A stretch of 6,850 bases of DNA from contig JAITAX010000051.1 of NCBI GenBank assembly GCA_031283865.1, forward strand, positions 1 through 6,850. The letters run 5' to 3'. This document shows, in pieces, positions 5,897-6,850 of this stretch (positions within the stretch are counted from its first letter, which is position 1; every line of letters starts with the position of its first letter). Below the pieces are notes generated by a model. The model saw only the letters and a program-made list of their open reading frames with translations. It had not been told where the DNA came from and ran no database searches. The DNA is from Eubacteriales Family XIII. Incertae Sedis bacterium. Its GTDB lineage: Bacteria; Bacillota; Clostridia; Peptostreptococcales; Anaerovoracaceae. The translations under genes and the position numbers were made by a program.

Positions 5897-6850
5897 ATGA
5901 GCGAACGAGCACTTGGCGGCAGATATGAAATCATAGAGAAGATCGGCGACGGCGGCATGGCCGTGGTCTACAAGGGCCGCGACCGTCTGCTGAACCGCTT
6001 TGTGGCCATCAAGGTGCTGCGGCCCGAGTATACGAAAGATTTTGCTTTCGTGGACAGCTTTCGCCGGGAGTCGCAGGCGGCCGCCCGCCTGAATCATCCA
6101 AACATCGTCAACGTGTACGATGTCGGCAAGGAAGAGAACATCCATTACATCGTCATGGAACTCGTCGAGGGCCAAACCCTGAGTGATTTGATCGACGCCG
6201 AGGCGCCCCTCGACTACAGGCGGGCGATCAGCATAGCGAAGCAGATCGCCTCCGCCCTGAGCATGGCGCATCGCAACAACATCATACACAGGGACGTCAA
6301 ACCGCACAACATCCTCATCATGCCCGACGGAAGCGCGAAGATCACGGATTTCGGTATCGCGCGGGCCGTCACGGACACCACCCTCGTCAAGGGCGGCGGC
6401 GAGGGCATCATGGGTTCGGTTCACTATTTTTCGCCGGAACAGGCGCGGGGCGGCTACGTGGACGAAAAATCGGATATCTATTCCCTCGGCATCGTCCTGT
6501 ACGAGATGCTTACGGGCAAGGTGCCTTTCGATGCGGAAAACCCCGTCGCCGTCGCCGTAATGCACATGAACGACAAGCCGACGCCGCCGTCGCAGCTCGC
6601 CTCGGGCGTGCCGCCGGGTCTTGAACAGATCGTGATGAAAGCCGTCGAGAAGTATCAGATCAACCGCTTCAAGAGCGCGGACGACATGTACGAGGCGCTT
6701 GACAACGTCAATTTTGTAACAGGCATCATAGAAAACGCCGAGGTGGCGGAGAAGCTGCGCCAAAGTGCGTCGGGTGACAAGGAGGAAAGCGACGCGGGAG
6801 AAAAGGGCGACGAGGCCGCGGAGAAGAAAAAAAAGATGAAAACGAGCAAG
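5897..6850 (+). CDS. prkC: PASTA-type Ser/Thr protein kinase (PrkC/Stk1), N-terminal 318 residues; 3' end outside window
   Basis: The frame is open from ATG 5897 to the window edge with no stop. In Bacillota this family is a membrane receptor kinase that senses cell-wall fragments through external PASTA repeats and controls growth, wall synthesis and translation. Visible here is the Hanks-type kinase domain: Gly-rich loop IGDGGMAVVY (16-25), ATP lysine K39, its partner E58, catalytic HRDVKPHN (131-138, base D133), DFG (151-153), GSVHYFSPEQARG (173-185), then SDIYSLGIVLYEMLTGKVPF. After about residue 275 comes a charged juxtamembrane stretch rich in Glu, Asp and Lys that ends in KKKKMKTSK, as usually seen just before the membrane segment. 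The membrane helix and PASTA repeats are expected to the right but not seen. The activation loop keeps a Thr pair at T161-T162 but has GGG where related kinases have further Thr residues. It pairs with the phosphatase 24 nt upstream. Confidence 0.95.
   Translation, partial: MSERALGGRYEIIEKIGDGGMAVVYKGRDRLLNRFVAIKVLRPEYTKDFAFVDSFRRESQAAARLNHPNIVNVYDVGKEENIHYIVMELVEGQTLSDLIDAEAPLDYRRAISIAKQIASALSMAHRNNIIHRDVKPHNILIMPDGSAKITDFGIARAVTDTTLVKGGGEGIMGSVHYFSPEQARGGYVDEKSDIYSLGIVLYEMLTGKVPFDAENPVAVAVMHMNDKPTPPSQLASGVPPGLEQIVMKAVEKYQINRFKSADDMYEALDNVNFVTGIIENAEVAEKLRQSASGDKEESDAGEKGDEAAEKKKKMKTSK

Noticed and set aside
5714..6763. A 349-codon open frame on the minus strand opposite prpC and prkC
   Set aside because: Its product is His/Asp/Val-rich with no recognisable motif, and it lies fully antisense to the well-supported kinase. 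In GC-rich DNA, strong codon bias keeps such antisense frames open by default.

Overview
The window is a tightly packed, one-strand gene cluster with no visible mobile element, RNA gene or CRISPR array. The order queH(3' end)-priA-def-fmt-rsmB-prpC-prkC(5' part) matches the conserved Bacillota replication-restart / formyl-Met / rRNA-methylation / Ser-Thr-phosphorylation locus. The DNA is GC-rich with strongly GC-biased third codon positions, yet ATA isoleucine codons are frequent and the starts include GTG. Together with protein style (a PrkC-type kinase with a GSVHYFSPEQARG activation segment, and QueH instead of QueG) this suggests a high-GC member of Clostridia, for example an oscillospiral or christensenellal gut lineage. 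The order-level placement is an inference.

Layout: (1) 1-234, the C-terminal end of QueH, the last enzyme of tRNA queuosine synthesis. (2) 221-2236, PriA, overlapping queH by 14 nt; it has all helicase motifs and eight zinc cysteines, but the stretch that normally holds the winged-helix domain is almost gone. (3) 2296-2784, peptide deformylase. (4) 2829-3758, methionyl-tRNA formyltransferase with a GTG start. (5) 3773-5071, RsmB, the 16S rRNA m5C967 methyltransferase. (6) 5132-5872, a PP2C phosphatase (PrpC/Stp). (7) 5897 to the window end, the kinase domain and juxtamembrane start of a PrkC/Stk1-type PASTA kinase, cut off before its membrane segment.

The genes are separated by gaps of 14 to 60 nt or overlap, and no strong intrinsic terminator or promoter is visible, so they most likely form one transcript that begins upstream of the window. 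Fmt and Def are the two ends of the N-formyl cycle: one formylates initiator Met-tRNA, the other removes formyl from nascent proteins. RsmB and QueH modify rRNA and tRNA. PriA restarts stalled replication forks. PrpC and PrkC form a reversible phosphorylation pair controlling growth and cell-wall physiology.

I saw no wholly unknown system. The points most worth checking are the PriA domain loss, the altered PrkC activation loop, the queH-priA coupling and the absence of rlmN from its usual slot between rsmB and prpC. All gaps between genes are 60 nt or less, so no long gene-free stretch exists.
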